Source: Micromonospora violae
GTDB taxonomy: Bacteria; Actinomycetota; Actinomycetes; Mycobacteriales; Micromonosporaceae
Reading direction: 5' to 3'
Assembly: GCF_004217135.1 (NCBI RefSeq)
Contig: NZ_SHKK01000001.1
Span: 1,612,001-1,676,000, forward strand
Length of the DNA: 64,000 bases
In this document: positions 9,509 through 18,270 of the stretch, piece after piece
Layout: each line of letters begins with the position of its first letter
Position numbering within the stretch: the stretch's first letter is position 1
Position numbers and translations under genes: made by a program
The notes under the pieces: generated by a model
Told to the model about the DNA's origin: nothing
Database searches by the model: none
What the model saw: the letters and a program-made list of their open reading frames with translations, nothing else

Positions 9509-11255
9509 CCGTACCGTGGCGGACGTCGTCGTGGAGCGGTTGTTGGCCTGGCGGGTACCCCGCGCCTTCGGGTACCCGGGCGAGGCGATCGCTCCACTGG
9601 TCGACGCGCTGGACCGCACCGGCGGCGAGCCGGCGTTCGTACCGGCCCGACACGAGGAGACCGCCGCGTTCATGGCCACCGGGCACGCCAAGTTCACCGG
9701 AGGCATCGGGGTCTGCCTCGCCACCCAGGGGCCCAGCGCCGTCCAACTGCTCAACGGCCTCTACGACGCCAAGCTGGACAGCAAGCCGGTGGTGGCGATC
9801 GTCGGGGAGGACATCTCCGGGCCGCTCGGCGGCGCACACCAGGAGATCGGGCTGAGTCGACTCTTCGGGGACGTGTGCAACCAGTTCGTCCGGTACGGCC
9901 GCAGCCCCGAGCACGTGGGGGCGTTGCTGGACCAGGCGTTCCGGACGGCGGCGGCGACCCGCAGCCCGACCTGCGTGGTGCTGCCGCGGCAGTTGCAGGA
10001 GGCCCTGGTGCCCGACCTGCAGACGTACGCCGCCGGGGTGATGACGGCGACCCCCGGCGAGCCGTTGGCCCGGGTCCTGCCGCACGAGGCGGACCTCGAC
10101 GCCGCCGCGCAGCTGCTCAGCGGCGGCCAACGGACCGCGATCCTGGTGGGCCAGGGCGGCCGGGACGCGGCCGCCGAGATCATCGAGATCGCCGACCGGC
10201 TCGGCGCCGGGGTGGCCACCTCGCTGCTGGGCAAGCCGGTGCTCGACGAGCGGCTGCCGTTCCACACCGGGGTGCTCGGCGAGGTCGGCACCCCGGCGGC
10301 GGCCGAGCTGATGGGTGGCTGCGACACGCTGCTGATGGTCGGCACCAACGACCCGTGGACCGACTACTTCCCGATGCCCGAGCAGGCGCGCACGGTGCAG
10401 ATCGACATCGACGGTCGCCGGATCGGTAACCGGTACCCGGCGGACGTGCCGCTGGTCGGTGACGCCGCCGAGACACTGCGGGCGCTGCTGAGCCGGGTGC
10501 GCGGTCGGCCCGAGCAGCAGTGGCGCGCCACCGTGGAGAGTGCGGTGGATCGCTGGCGGGAGGTCGCCGCCGAGCGGGTCGCCGCCGCGGCGGACCCGGT
10601 GAACCCGCAGCTCGTCCTGGGGGAGTTGTCCGCCCGGATGCCCGGTGTCGGCGCGGTCACCGTCGACGTCGGTTCGGTCCTCTACTGGTACGCCCGGCAC
10701 CTCGTCCTGCCCCCCGGGGTGAAGGCGCAGCTGTGCGGCACCCTCGGCTCGATGGGCTGCGCGTTGCCGTACGCGGTGGCCGCCAAACTCGCCGCCCCCG
10801 ACCAGCCGGTGATCGCGCTGGTCGGCGACGGGGCGATGCAGCTCAACGGGCTCGCCGAACTGATCACCGTGTCGCACCTCTGGCAGCAGTGGCGGGACCC
10901 TCGACTGGTGGTGCTGGTGCTCAACAACCGGGACCAGAACGGGATGGGCGGCGGGCGAGAGCCGTCGGCCGACCCGACCCACCGCCGACCCGACGTGCCG
11001 TACGCCGGGTGGGCCCGGCTGCTGGGGTTGCACGGGGTGCGCGTGGACCGCCCGGAGCTGGTCGGCGCGGCCTGGGACGAGGCCCTCGCCGCGGACCGTC
11101 CCTGCGTACTCGAGGCGGTCGTCGACCCGGCGGTGTCGCTGGCGCCGCCGGAGCCCGCGTTCGCCGACCTGCGGGGTCTGTACGCCGAGGGCGCCCCGGC
11201 CCGGAAGGTCCGCGAGCAGGTGGAGGTCACGGCCAACGCCGAAGATCTCGTTTAG
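9501..11255 (+). CDS. Thiamine diphosphate-dependent enzyme (pyruvate oxidase / acetolactate synthase-like)
   Basis: This 584-residue enzyme has the three-domain layout of ThDP decarboxylases. The N-terminal PYR domain contains the catalytic glutamate region (ARHEETAAFMATGHAKFTG), the middle domain has an FAD/ADP-binding type fold, and the C-terminal PP domain shows the ThDP motif VGDGAMQLNGLAELITV ending near an NN pair (LNNRDQN). It most resembles PoxB-like pyruvate dehydrogenases (quinone) or generic thiamine-requiring proteins rather than IlvB, since no small regulatory subunit follows. It overlaps the upstream gene by eight bases and is followed 49 bases later by the diiron gene. Confidence 0.85.
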   Translation: MADRTVADVVVERLLAWRVPRAFGYPGEAIAPLVDALDRTGGEPAFVPARHEETAAFMATGHAKFTGGIGVCLATQGPSAVQLLNGLYDAKLDSKPVVAIVGEDISGPLGGAHQEIGLSRLFGDVCNQFVRYGRSPEHVGALLDQAFRTAAATRSPTCVVLPRQLQEALVPDLQTYAAGVMTATPGEPLARVLPHEADLDAAAQLLSGGQRTAILVGQGGRDAAAEIIEIADRLGAGVATSLLGKPVLDERLPFHTGVLGEVGTPAAAELMGGCDTLLMVGTNDPWTDYFPMPEQARTVQIDIDGRRIGNRYPADVPLVGDAAETLRALLSRVRGRPEQQWRATVESAVDRWREVAAERVAAAADPVNPQLVLGELSARMPGVGAVTVDVGSVLYWYARHLVLPPGVKAQLCGTLGSMGCALPYAVAAKLAAPDQPVIALVGDGAMQLNGLAELITVSHLWQQWRDPRLVVLVLNNRDQNGMGGGREPSADPTHRRPDVPYAGWARLLGLHGVRVDRPELVGAAWDEALAADRPCVLEAVVDPAVSLAPPEPAFADLRGLYAEGAPARKVREQVEVTANAEDLV

Positions 11256-11304
11256 CCGTTCCGGGCCAGGGCATCAGTAGCCGCCCGACGACGCTGGAGG
11301 TCCC

Positions 11305-12402
11305 ATGTCCGAGCCCACCGACCGCCGCTACGGTCCGGCGACCCTGCCGAGGTCGCGCGGCCCGCTCTCCGCGGCGGTCATCGAGGCTCTGCGGCGCCCG
11401 CCGTACGACCTGCCGGCCGATCTTGGCGTCGACCTCGACCCGGCGGACCCGATCACGGACGAGGACCTCCAGCTGACGCTGTTCCTCTGCTACGAGCTGC
11501 ACTACCGGGGCTGGTTCGGGGTGGACGAGTCCTGGGAGTGGCAGCCGACGCTGCTGGCGCTGCGCGCCCGCTGCGAACGGGTCTTCGAGGCGGCGCTGCG
11601 CCGGCTGGTCGGTTCACCGCCGGTGCCCGCCGCCGGGGTGGCGGCCGGTCTGGGCGAGCTGGTCGCGGCCGACGACGGGCCGGCGCTGGCGGCGACGCTG
11701 CAACGGCGCGCCGACCTCACCCAGTTCCGCGAGTTCGCCGCCCACCGCTCCGTCTACCACCTGCGTGAGGCCGACCCGCACAGCTGGGTGTTGCCCCGCC
11801 TCGGTGGTCCGGCCAAGGCCGCGCTCGTGGAGATCCAGACCGACGAGTACGGCAACGGGCGGCTGGACCGGATGCACGCCGAGCTGTTCCGGTGCACCCT
11901 CGACCGGCTGGGCCTGGACACCGGGTACGCCGCGTACGTCGACGTGGTGCCAGCGGTGACGTTGGCGACGAACAACCTGATGTCGCTGTTCGGGCTGCAC
12001 CGCCGGCTGCGCGGCGCGCTGCTCGGGCACCTGGCGGCGTTCGAGATGACCTCCTCGTTGCCGAACCGTCGCTACGGCAACGGGCTGCGGCGGCTCGGCT
12101 TCGACGAGGTGGCGACCCGTTTCCACGACGAACACGTCGAGGCCGACGCGGTGCATGAGCAGATCGCCGCGCACGACCTGTGCGGCGGCCTGGTCCGCGT
12201 CGAACCGGCCCTCGCCTCGGACGTGCTCTTCGGCGCGGCGGCCGGGCTCGCGGTGGACCGGCTCTTCGCCGTGCACCTGTTGGACAGTTGGGCCGCCGGC
12301 CGCAGCTCGCTGCGCGCGCCGGCCCCGCCGGTGCCGCCGCCCGAGGTCCCGCTCGTCACGCTGCCCGCGGTGGCCCCGCCGGCCCCGCCCGCGCTCGTCT
12401 GA
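11305..12402 (+). CDS. Iron-containing redox enzyme, haem-oxygenase-like diiron (HDO) family
   Basis: A 365-residue helical protein of the iron-containing redox (TENA/haem-oxygenase-like, HDO) superfamily. Candidate metal ligands are in EIQTDEYGNG, MHAELF, and the H-D-E-H-V-E-A-D-A-V-H-E segment near residues 274-285. HDO enzymes use a diiron centre for oxidative chemistry such as N-oxygenation or desaturation. A ribosome site GGAGG precedes the ATG. It ends in a Pro/Ala-rich tail. It is the last gene of a probable operon with baeRF and the ThDP enzyme, and a CDGSH iron-sulfur gene lies nearby on the opposite strand, a possible electron donor. Confidence 0.8.
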   Translation: MSEPTDRRYGPATLPRSRGPLSAAVIEALRRPPYDLPADLGVDLDPADPITDEDLQLTLFLCYELHYRGWFGVDESWEWQPTLLALRARCERVFEAALRRLVGSPPVPAAGVAAGLGELVAADDGPALAATLQRRADLTQFREFAAHRSVYHLREADPHSWVLPRLGGPAKAALVEIQTDEYGNGRLDRMHAELFRCTLDRLGLDTGYAAYVDVVPAVTLATNNLMSLFGLHRRLRGALLGHLAAFEMTSSLPNRRYGNGLRRLGFDEVATRFHDEHVEADAVHEQIAAHDLCGGLVRVEPALASDVLFGAAAGLAVDRLFAVHLLDSWAAGRSSLRAPAPPVPPPEVPLVTLPAVAPPAPPALV

Positions 12403-12847
12403 TCCGGGGGTTCGTCCCAGCCGGGCGGATCACGCCCGAGCGGGTGGGATGGGCGGCTGTCGGCTGGCGGGTGCGGCGGGCGGGCGGCTGTCGGCTGGCG
12501 GATGGGCGTGCGGGCCGCCGCCGGCTGTCGGTCGGGGGAGTCCCCGCGCGGGATCCGTCCTTTGCTCTGCACCCGCCCGTGCACCACGCACGGTCCGTAG
12601 CTGGCGCTTCGGCGGGTGCAGAGCAAAGGCGGGGTGTTGCGGGTGTGGCCCGCCTGCGTGGCCGCGTACGGTCCGTAGCTGGCGCTTCGGCGGGTGCAGA
12701 GCAAAGGCAGGGTGTTGCGGGTGTGGCCCGCCTGCGCGGCCGCGCACGGTCCGTGGCTGGCGCTTCGGCGGGTGCAGAGCAAAGGCGGGATGTCTCGGGT
12801 GCGGCCCGCCGGTGCGGCCGCGCTGGGTGGCGGCGACCGACGTGGGG
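12403..12847. other. Low-complexity intergenic region with 78-bp repeats
   Basis: This 445-base gap between convergent genes has no supported gene. Its first 130 bases are low-complexity GGCGGGC-rich DNA and the remainder is a 78-bp tandem repeat described separately. All frames through it give Arg/Gly/Ala-rich products without ribosome sites. Confidence 0.7.
12559..12823. repeat. Three 78-bp direct repeats with an inverted arm
   Basis: Direct repeat units occupy 12590-12667, 12668-12745 and 12746-12823. The first two are nearly identical and the third diverges in its second half. Each contains GGCGGGTGCAGAGCAAAGG (12611-12629, 12689-12707, 12767-12785). A perfect inverted copy of these 19 bases lies at 12559-12577, so the array can form a large hairpin with a 33-base loop. 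Situated between convergent genes, it may act as a transcription terminator or be a REP-like mobile repeat. Confidence 0.85.
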
Positions 12848-13078
12848 TCAGCCCTCGCGGGCGGTGCCCGCGCGGAAGTCGACCACCTTGTGGGTGCCGT
12901 CGCAGAACGGCTTGAGCGCCGACTTGCCGCACCGGCACAGCGCCACCGTGCCCCGGCGCGCGTCGATGCGCTCGCCGTCTGGGGTGACCAGCGCGAAGTC
13001 GCCGCGGACCAGCAGCGGTCCGTCCTCGTACGGGGTGATCGTGGCGGCGGTTGGCTCGCTGGTGTCGTCGGTGCGCAT
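12848..13078 (-). CDS. CDGSH iron-sulfur domain protein
   Basis: This small protein of 76 residues carries the CDGSH-type [2Fe-2S] motif C-R-C-G-K-S-A-L-K-P-F-C-D-G-T-H near its C-terminus, which provides the three Cys and one His cluster ligands. Such proteins transfer electrons or clusters. The start MRTDDTSEP is chosen because a longer frame would extend into the next divergent gene region. It converges with the diiron redox gene and is divergent from the following unknown gene, a setting suggesting an electron-transfer role. Confidence 0.88.
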   Translation of the reverse strand: MRTDDTSEPTAATITPYEDGPLLVRGDFALVTPDGERIDARRGTVALCRCGKSALKPFCDGTHKVVDFRAGTAREG

Positions 13079-13226
13079 GGCCCCGGAAGTGCCCCTCCTG
13101 GCCCCGACGAAACCCGAGCCGCCGAACGGCGGTGATGACCGGGGCACCCCGCTGACCAGCGGAATGTGCCGCCGGGTGGGTGATGCCCCGTTTGAACCCC
13201 ATCGGGACGGGAAGCCCGGCCGCGTG

Positions 13227-14666
13227 GTGAGCGAACGAGGCAAGGTGGGGCAGGTGCACAAGGTGCACAAGGGGCTCACGGCCGATGGTGCCGGTCTCGC
13301 CGGCGACCGGGTCGTGGCGGCGGGCAGCTCCGCCCGGGTGCTGGTCGCCGCCACCGCTCGGGCGTTGCGGGGGGTGGACTGCGCGGACCTCGGGCCCGCC
13401 GGGCCGATGTCGCGGTTCCCCGGCGCCCCCGAGCCGGTACGCCGCGCCGCGGTCGCCCGGGCCGCCGGCCGGGTTGCGCTCACCGTGGCCCAGCTCGACG
13501 AGGTGGACGCCGCCCGGGTGGCCCGGTGGTTCGTCGACCAGTACCCCCGCCGCCGCTACCCCGGAGTGCTGATCGGTTCTGCGCACGGTGCGGCGGCGCA
13601 CCTCGCGGTGGCCCTCGGCGTGCCGTGGCTGCCGGCGAGCTTCGAGATGACCGTGCACTGGTCCGACGGTGCGGTGGACCGCCCGGCCGACGCGGTGGAG
13701 CACGGCGCGGCACTCGCCACCCGGCTGCTCGCCGGCAACGCCGACCTGCACCTGCGCCAGGTGCACTGCCCGGCCAGCCGGGGCGCGTTGACCGGGGCGA
13801 CCGTGTCGCTGACCGCCGCGTGGAGGGCCCTACCGGCCGCGTACGCGCAGTTCCTCGCCGACCGGCTGGTGCCGGGTGCCCCCGTGCTGCTGGTCCGCGA
13901 CGCGCGCACCTGGCCGGTGCTGGAGCGCGGGCCGGGGCACAGCTTCCAGGTCGGGTGCCCGGGCAGTGGGCTGGACCCGGTCGACTTCCACCCGGACAGC
14001 CACGCGCTGCGGCAGGTGCTGCGCTCCGTCGGCGGCGACGCGACCCGGTGGGAGCCGCCGGAGGTGTCCGTGCCGTCGGCCGACGCCGAGCACGGCGTCG
14101 ACTCGGGCTTCGAGCTCTCCGCGCGGGACTGGTCCGCCCGCCACCAGCACCCGCTGCACCGGGTGTTGGTGCCCCGGCCGGCGGCCCTGAGCGCGGGCGT
14201 GGCCGACCTGTACCGGCGGTGGTTGCGGCGCGCCGGCAAGACCGGTGACCGGTTGGTGGTGGAGTGCGGCCGACTGCTCGACCCGTGGCAGGTGGTGCGG
14301 GCGGGGCTGGTGCCGTACTGGTGTGAGAACGCCACCCGGCGCAGCGTCGACGAGGCCGAATGGTGGCTGGCCGGCAGCGAGACGTTCAGCTCGGTGGACG
14401 TGTTGCCCGAACCGCCCGGGGTGCGGTCACCCGCGCTGGCCGGGCTGCCGCAGTGGCTGGCTGTCGCCGGGTTCGGCCGTCGGCGTCGGGCCCTGGACCG
14501 CACCACCGCCCGGGGCTACCCGGTCACCTCGGTGCCCACCCGCCGGGCCACCGAGGTCCTGCGCGCCCAGCCGTACGACCTGCCCGCGCCGCCCCCGTTG
14601 GGGGTCGCCGAGGCCCTCGCAGTGCTCCGCGACAGCGGCGGCCACCAGGGGTTGTTGGTCTCCTGA
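13227..14666 (+). CDS. Conserved hypothetical protein
   Basis: A 479-residue protein with no recognised domain. It starts with a basic segment (SERGKVGQVHKVHK), followed by an alpha/beta-looking region (GVLIGSAHGAAAHLAVALGVPWLPASFEM) and a C-terminal region with ECGRLLDPWQVVRAG and WCENATRRSVDEAEWW. The start is uncertain: GTG at 13227 is used, GTG at 13254 is possible, and neither has a strong ribosome site. It lies downstream of a divergent CDGSH gene. Coding character is convincing from third-position GC and length; function is not inferable. Confidence 0.6.
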   Translation: MSERGKVGQVHKVHKGLTADGAGLAGDRVVAAGSSARVLVAATARALRGVDCADLGPAGPMSRFPGAPEPVRRAAVARAAGRVALTVAQLDEVDAARVARWFVDQYPRRRYPGVLIGSAHGAAAHLAVALGVPWLPASFEMTVHWSDGAVDRPADAVEHGAALATRLLAGNADLHLRQVHCPASRGALTGATVSLTAAWRALPAAYAQFLADRLVPGAPVLLVRDARTWPVLERGPGHSFQVGCPGSGLDPVDFHPDSHALRQVLRSVGGDATRWEPPEVSVPSADAEHGVDSGFELSARDWSARHQHPLHRVLVPRPAALSAGVADLYRRWLRRAGKTGDRLVVECGRLLDPWQVVRAGLVPYWCENATRRSVDEAEWWLAGSETFSSVDVLPEPPGVRSPALAGLPQWLAVAGFGRRRRALDRTTARGYPVTSVPTRRATEVLRAQPYDLPAPPPLGVAEALAVLRDSGGHQGLLVS

Positions 14667-14846
14667 GACGGAGGACGCCGAAACATCCTCGCGAACCCGG
14701 GGTCCCGTGATTGAGTACCTACGGAGCGGGAACATCGCTGACTGCGACGGCCTAACTGCGCTGCGTAGAGGCGGTGTCGCCCGCTGGCATCCCAGTCACT
14801 GACCCACTTTCCGGCCCGGTGCGTGGCTCGACCACGCGCACGACCG

Positions 14847-14870
14847 GTTTCCCGATCCGGGCGGGGGACC
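14847..14870 (+). promoter_or_regulatory. Weak SigB-like promoter candidate upstream of the sigma-STAS gene
   Basis: GTTT (14847-14850), 14-base spacer, GGGACC (14865-14870). It deviates from GGGTA, so it is only a weak hint that the sigma factor could regulate itself. The position, 19 bases before the ATG, leaves very little leader. Confidence 0.25.
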
Positions 14871-14888
14871 TTCCTGAGGGAGGCGCGG

Positions 14889-16034
14889 ATGTTCGGACAG
14901 ACGAGCACGACCACGACCACCACACCACCACCCACCGATCGAGGTCTGGAGGACCTCGACGCGGCGGCGATGGCGTACGCGGCACGCATCGCCGGTCTGC
15001 CACCCGAGCGGCGCGGGGAGGCCCGGGAAGACCTGGTGCGCTTCGCGCTGCCGTTCGCCGGCCGACTCGCTCGCCGGTACCGGGGGCGGGGGGAACCGCT
15101 GGAGGACCTGGAGCAGGTGGCCCGGCTGGGGCTGGTCAACGCCGTCGACCGTTACGACCCGGAACGGGGCTCGTTCACCGCGTACGCCGCGATCACCATC
15201 GTGGGCGAGATCAAGCGGCACTTCCGGGACCGGACCTGGGGTGTGCACGTGCCCCGCCGGCTGCGCGACCTGATCCTCGAGGTGGGGCAGGCCACCGCCG
15301 CGCTGACCAGCGAGCTGTCCCGGGCCCCGTCGGTGGCCGAGTTGTCGGCCCGGCTGGAGACCCCGGAAGAGGAGATCCTCGCCGCGCTGGAGTCGGCGGC
15401 CGGCTACAGCCCGGCCTCCCTCAACGCGCCCGTGGGTGGGGAGAGCTCCGCCGAGTTCGGAGACCTGGTCGGCGAGTCGGACAACGCCCTGGAGTCGGTC
15501 GACGACCGGGTGACGGTGAGTGGTCTGCTGCACCGCCTGCCCTGGCGTGAGCGGCGGATCCTCGCGATGCGCTTCTACGGCAACCAGACCCAGGCGGAGA
15601 TCGCCGCCCGGTTCGGCATCTCACAGATGCACGTGTCCCGACTGTTGTCGAGGGCGCTCACCTGGCTGCGTCAGGCGATGCTCGCGGACGCACCCCCGCC
15701 CTGGCAGAACGGCGCCGCCGAACCCGACCCGGGCAAGACCCGGATCTCGGTCAAGCAGAACGGCGACACGGTGGTGGTCGAGGTCGGCGGCGAGATCGAC
15801 CGCGACGGCGCGGACCAGCTGCGTCGGGCCATGCTGGAGGCGGTCACCGGCCAGCCCAGCGAGGTGGTCGTCGACCTGGTCGGCGCGGGGGGCTTCGACG
15901 CAGGTGGGATCGCCGCGCTGATGGCCGGGCGGGACGCGGCGGAGCGGACCGGGGTGCCGCTGCGGCTGACCCGGGTCCAGCCCGCGGTACGCCGCTCGCT
16001 CACCGCCGCCGGCCTGGCACCGGCCCGGGACTGA
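14889..16034 (+). CDS. SigB/SigF-type RNA polymerase sigma factor fused to a STAS domain
   Basis: A 381-residue protein. Residues about 50-115 are sigma region 2 (LEDLEQVARLGLVNAVDRYDP), 120-200 region 3 and 212-262 region 4 with its helix-turn-helix (TQAEIAARFGISQMHVSRLL). This is the stress/sporulation SigB/F/G subgroup. A linker with PPPWQNG leads to a C-terminal STAS domain (about 284-378), the fold of anti-anti-sigma factors. In STAS regulators such as SpoIIAA the phosphorylated serine lies in D-S-S-G; here the equivalent reads D-A-G-G (337-340), so the usual phosphoserine is missing. ATG 14889 follows GGGAGG. The fusion suggests self-modulation or direct partner-switch contacts. Confidence 0.93.
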   Translation: MFGQTSTTTTTTPPPTDRGLEDLDAAAMAYAARIAGLPPERRGEAREDLVRFALPFAGRLARRYRGRGEPLEDLEQVARLGLVNAVDRYDPERGSFTAYAAITIVGEIKRHFRDRTWGVHVPRRLRDLILEVGQATAALTSELSRAPSVAELSARLETPEEEILAALESAAGYSPASLNAPVGGESSAEFGDLVGESDNALESVDDRVTVSGLLHRLPWRERRILAMRFYGNQTQAEIAARFGISQMHVSRLLSRALTWLRQAMLADAPPPWQNGAAEPDPGKTRISVKQNGDTVVVEVGGEIDRDGADQLRRAMLEAVTGQPSEVVVDLVGAGGFDAGGIAALMAGRDAAERTGVPLRLTRVQPAVRRSLTAAGLAPARD

Positions 16035-16105
16035 CCGAACTCCACGTGCGCGCGCCATCCGGCGCGCAGGTCCGCGACCGGGTCGCCGCCGCACACGTAC
16101 CGGCG

Positions 16106-16138
16106 AAGGGCCGACACCCCGCGTGGGTATCGGCCCTT
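16106..16138. terminator. Bidirectional hairpin terminator between sigma-STAS and ctaD
   Basis: A 14-bp stem with one mismatch, AAGGGCCGACACCC against GGGTATCGGCCCTT, with a five-base loop. The A/T ends give short U runs in both directions, fitting convergent termination. Confidence 0.75.
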
Positions 16139-16154
16139 CAGCGCGTACCGCTGG

Positions 16155-18146
16155 TCATTGCTCTTCGGGGTTGCCGTCGCTGTGCGGGTGCCGCCAGCGT
16201 TCGTGCGGCTTCGGCGCGTCCTCGGCGTCCTTCGGTGAATCGCTCTGCTCGAAGCTCGGCCGGCGGACACCCTCGGGCTCCGGCACGTCCACCGGCCGCG
16301 CGCCGGAGCGCGGCGCCGGCTGGTAGTCGGCCGCTTCGCGGGCGCCGTGCGCGCCCTCGGCGGCCGGTGACTCCGGGACGTGGTGTTCCAACCGCAGTTC
16401 GTCGGTGAACTGCTGCGGCGGTTTCGTGGTGCGTTGCGGCAGGTCCCGGCCAAGATCGGCGACGAGCGGGCCGTACTTCAGGTCGAAGGCGGGGCGCTCG
16501 GACCGGATCCGGGGCATCCGGTCGAAGTTGCGCAGCGGCGGCGGGCAGCTGGTGGCCCATTCGAGGGAGTTGCCGAAGCCCCACGGGTCGTCCACCGTCA
16601 CCATCGCCCCGTACCGCCAGGACTTCCAGGCGTTGTAGATGAAGAAGAGGGTGGACAGGCCGAGGATGAAGGCGAAGATGCTGGAGATCGTGTTCAGGGT
16701 GGTGAACCCGTCGGTGGGCAGGTAGTCGGCGTACCGGCGCGGCATCCCCTCGCTGCCCAGCCAGTGGTGCACGAGGAAGGTGCCGTGGAAGCCGATGAAC
16801 ATGGTCCAGAAGTGCGCCTTGCCGAGCCGTTCGTCGAGCAGCCGCCCGGTCATCTTGGGCCACCAGAAGTAGTAGCCGGCGAAGAGGGCGAAGACCACGG
16901 TGCCGAACACCACGTAGTGGAAGTGCGCCACCACGAAGTAGCTGTCGTGGGTGTGCCAGTCGACCGGCGGGCTGGCCAGCAGGACACCGGTGAGGCCGCC
17001 GAGCAGGAAGGTGACCAGGAAGCCGATGGCGAAGAGCATCGGCGTCTCGAAGGTGAGCTGCCCCTTCCACATGGTGCCGATCCAGTTGAAGAACTTCACT
17101 CCGGTGGGCACCGCGATCAGATAACTCAGGATGCTGAAGAACGGCAGCAGCACCTGGCCGGTGGCGAACATGTGGTGCGCCCAGACCGTCATGGAGAGCA
17201 CGGTGATGGCGACGGTGGCCAGCACGATTCCGGTGTAGCCGAAGAGCGGCTTGCGGGAGAAGACCGGAATGATCTCGGTGATGATGCCGAAGAACGGCAA
17301 CGCGATGATGTAGACCTCGGGGTGGCCGAAGAACCAGAACAGGTGCTGCCAGAGCATCGGGCCGCCGGTGGCCGGGTCGTACACGTGCGCGTTGAGCAGC
17401 CGGTCGGCGGAGAGCGCCAGCAGCGCGGCGGCCAGCAGCGGGAAGACGAGGATCACCAGCAGGCTGGTGAACAGCATGTTCCAGGTGAACAGCGGCATCC
17501 GGAACATGGTCATGCCGGGCGCGCGCAGGGTGAGGATCGTGGTGATCAGGTTGACCGCGCCGAGGATGGTGCCGAGCCCGGAGACGACCAGGCCGAGCAC
17601 CCACATGTTCGCGCCCACGCCGGGGCTGTGGTCCACGTCGCTCAGCGGGCTGTACGCCGTCCAACCGAAGTCCGCCGAACCGCCCGGGGTGATGAACCCG
17701 CCGACCACCATGAGCCCGCCGAACAGGTACAGCCAGTAGGCGAGCGCGTTGAGGCGGGGGAACGACACGTCCGGCGCGCCGATCTGGATCGGCACGATGT
17801 AGTTGGCGAACCCGAAGGCCGCAGGCGTGGCGAACAGCAGCAGCATCACCGCGCCGTGCGAGGTGAAGAGCTGGTTGTACTGCTCGGGGGAGAGGAACTG
17901 CATTCCCGGTCGGGCCAGCTCGGCGCGCATCACCATCGCCTGCAACCCGGCCACCAGGAAGAACCCGAAGGAGGTCAGCAGATACAGCAGACCGATCTGC
18001 TTGTGGTCCGTGGTGGCGAGGAATTTGATCAGGGAGTTGCCGGGGATCGGTGCCCGTACCGCTCCCGGGAAGCCCCCGAAGCGGGCCGGTGCCAGGATCG
18101 CCGGGCCCCGATCTCGACCGGGTTCCGTGGTTACCCGCTTGGGCAT
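16155..18146 (-). CDS. ctaD: Cytochrome c oxidase subunit I
   Basis: A 663-residue haem-copper oxidase subunit I of the aa3 type, an integral membrane protein with twelve expected helices that reduces oxygen and pumps protons. Hallmarks are [11 protein letters not shown] at the N-terminus, the [14 protein letters not shown] motif with the CuB histidine, the VWAHHMF pair, and the [10 protein letters not shown] haem-ligand segment. The core ends around residue 560; a hydrophilic tail of about 95 residues rich in Pro, Glu and Arg follows, longer than usual. No ctaC, ctaE or qcr genes are adjacent, so this is an isolated copy. A SigB-like promoter lies just upstream. Confidence 0.95.
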   Translation of the reverse strand: MPKRVTTEPGRDRGPAILAPARFGGFPGAVRAPIPGNSLIKFLATTDHKQIGLLYLLTSFGFFLVAGLQAMVMRAELARPGMQFLSPEQYNQLFTSHGAVMLLLFATPAAFGFANYIVPIQIGAPDVSFPRLNALAYWLYLFGGLMVVGGFITPGGSADFGWTAYSPLSDVDHSPGVGANMWVLGLVVSGLGTILGAVNLITTILTLRAPGMTMFRMPLFTWNMLFTSLLVILVFPLLAAALLALSADRLLNAHVYDPATGGPMLWQHLFWFFGHPEVYIIALPFFGIITEIIPVFSRKPLFGYTGIVLATVAITVLSMTVWAHHMFATGQVLLPFFSILSYLIAVPTGVKFFNWIGTMWKGQLTFETPMLFAIGFLVTFLLGGLTGVLLASPPVDWHTHDSYFVVAHFHYVVFGTVVFALFAGYYFWWPKMTGRLLDERLGKAHFWTMFIGFHGTFLVHHWLGSEGMPRRYADYLPTDGFTTLNTISSIFAFILGLSTLFFIYNAWKSWRYGAMVTVDDPWGFGNSLEWATSCPPPLRNFDRMPRIRSERPAFDLKYGPLVADLGRDLPQRTTKPPQQFTDELRLEHHVPESPAAEGAHGAREAADYQPAPRSGARPVDVPEPEGVRRPSFEQSDSPKDAEDAPKPHERWRHPHSDGNPEEQ

Positions 18147-18187
18147 GGTTGCTCACCCCGTCGTGACGGCAGAAAGGACGGGCGTGC

Positions 18188-18213
18188 CTACCCGACCCTT
18201 GCACCATGTAACC
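18188..18213 (-). promoter_or_regulatory. Candidate SigB-type promoter of ctaD
   Basis: Read on the minus strand: GGTT, 16-base spacer, GGGTAG (positions 18213 to 18188). It agrees with GNNT-N14-16-GGGTA and ends 42 bases upstream of the ctaD start at 18146. Confidence 0.5.
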
Positions 18214-18270
18214 AGGCCAGAGCGGAAATTTCGGTCAGAACGCTGGTACCGGTCGCAAGCGCTCGACCGC

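Noticed and set aside
12590..12823. CRISPR array
   Set aside because: Only three units, whole 78-bp units repeat without unique spacers, and no cas genes exist nearby.
12072..13766. A 564-codon minus-strand frame spanning the 78-bp repeats
   Set aside because: It runs through the repeat array and antisense to the diiron gene; the encoded sequence is only a translation of the repeats.
14667..14888. tRNA or small RNA gene in the gap before the sigma-STAS gene
   Set aside because: No cloverleaf arms, TTC loop or CCA end could be aligned, and no terminator hairpin is present.
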